This document shows positions 42,749 through 43,010 of a stretch of 43,010 nt of DNA, in pieces. The first letter of the stretch is position 1; each line of letters begins with the position of its first letter. A program made the position numbers and the translations under genes. Below the pieces are notes generated by a model that was given only the letters and a program-made list of their open reading frames with translations, was not told the origin of the DNA and did no database searches. The stretch comes from Asaia bogorensis (lineage in GTDB: Bacteria; Pseudomonadota; Alphaproteobacteria; Acetobacterales; Acetobacteraceae). Location: the NCBI GenBank assembly GCA_945869965.1, contig CAMBRC010000033.1, positions 1-43,010 of the forward strand, in the 5' to 3' direction.

Positions 42749-42786
42749 CTTCTTTTTGTGAACAAAAAGAAGCAAAAAAACTTCAT
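42749..42786. repeat. AT-rich hairpin repeat (copy 12)
   Basis: Stem at 42749-42772, then CAAAAAAACTTCATTCG, 11 bases after the stop of the small membrane protein. Same orientation and same stem as copy 11, so both follow a + strand gene in the same way. Confidence 0.8.
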
Positions 42787-42884
42787 TCGCAAGATATTAT
42801 CCCCCAAACTCCGTCATCGTGAGCGAAGCGAAGGATCCACGCTTCTTCTTCCCGTATTACCACCCCAGGGTTGTTCAACGCTGA

Positions 42885-43010
42885 TTAGATTTCCTTGTAT
42901 GCCAAGATGTGATCGAGGCTGAGCGCGCCGTTCCAGAGTGCCTTCGCGACATTCGTTACGTGATTTTTCCGCAAGATGTTGAGGGCGAAACTGCGTGCCC
43001 TTGCCATGAT
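42885..43010 (-). mobile_element. 3' end of a transposase gene (insertion sequence entering from the right edge)
   Basis: The minus strand is open from the window edge to a TAA at 42885-42887 and reads ARSFALNILRKNHVTNVAKA then LWNGALSLDHILAYKEI. This resembles the C-terminus of IS transposases with an ALNILR helix (ISAs1-like, from memory). Only 41 codons are in view, so completeness cannot be judged. No terminal inverted repeat is identifiable between the stop and the hairpin repeat at 42749-42786. Confidence 0.55.

Overview
High-GC proteobacterial chromosome segment, most likely an alphaproteobacterium of the Acetobacteraceae/Rhodospirillales type. This placement is an inference from GC content, gene content and an AT-rich hairpin repeat in the gene gaps that I associate with that group; no rRNA or marker gene in the window proves it. 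About 40 genes are packed in short operons. No phage, plasmid backbone, CRISPR array, tRNA or rRNA is visible. The only mobile DNA is the 3' end of a transposase gene at the right edge.

Layout. 0.1-1.9 kb: two SGNH-type proteins (the second with a clear GSCFA domain). 2.1-3.7 kb: a DUF35 zinc-ribbon protein and a thiolase-fold protein without the thiolase cysteine. 4.7-7.3 kb: an operon of two paralogous amidohydrolases and a stand-alone Rieske protein. 7.5-12.2 kb: NodB-type deacetylase, CnbZ-like protein, gamma-glutamyltransferase and M20 carbamoylase-type amidase. 12.4-15 kb: methyltransferase, TrmO and amidase. 15-19 kb: class III aminotransferase, deacetylase-type metallohydrolase, DHDPS-like aldolase and a double CDGSH protein. 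19.2-23 kb: DUF3574 lipoprotein, tandem-GNAT protein and two tandem class I aminotransferases. 23.2-27 kb: a GT2+GT4 glycosyltransferase with an apparent frameshift, then the two halves of D-glutamate cyclase as separate genes. 27.2-32.1 kb: a ketopantoate-reductase-type enzyme and a five-gene operon (LysE exporter, thioredoxin-fold protein with an in-frame TGA, GFA protein, LLM flavin oxidoreductase, degenerate archaemetzincin-like secreted protein). 32.2-34.7 kb: lipoprotein, DedA protein and polytopic membrane protein. 34.7-40 kb: HyuA, HyuB and D-aminoacylase operon. 40.4-42.7 kb: chemotaxis receptor and small membrane protein.

The main theme is amide, lactam and gamma-glutamyl chemistry: amidase, N-carbamoylase, D-aminoacylase, oxoprolinase-type HyuA/HyuB, gamma-glutamyltransferase, D-glutamate cyclase and three further amidohydrolases. 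Several of these could meet at 5-oxoproline and D-glutamate, which is inference.

The most interesting signal is in the 30.4-31.5 kb gene. A TGA replaces the expected active-site Cys of a TlpA-like thioredoxin domain (WASW-TGA-GC). It is followed at the right distance by a hairpin with a bulged U and a GU-containing apical loop, as in a bacterial SECIS element. The gene is probably a selenoprotein that ordinary gene calling would split in two. A second large-scale signal is a change of GC skew: the + strand is G-rich up to about 12 kb and C-rich from about 17 kb on, whichever strand is coding.
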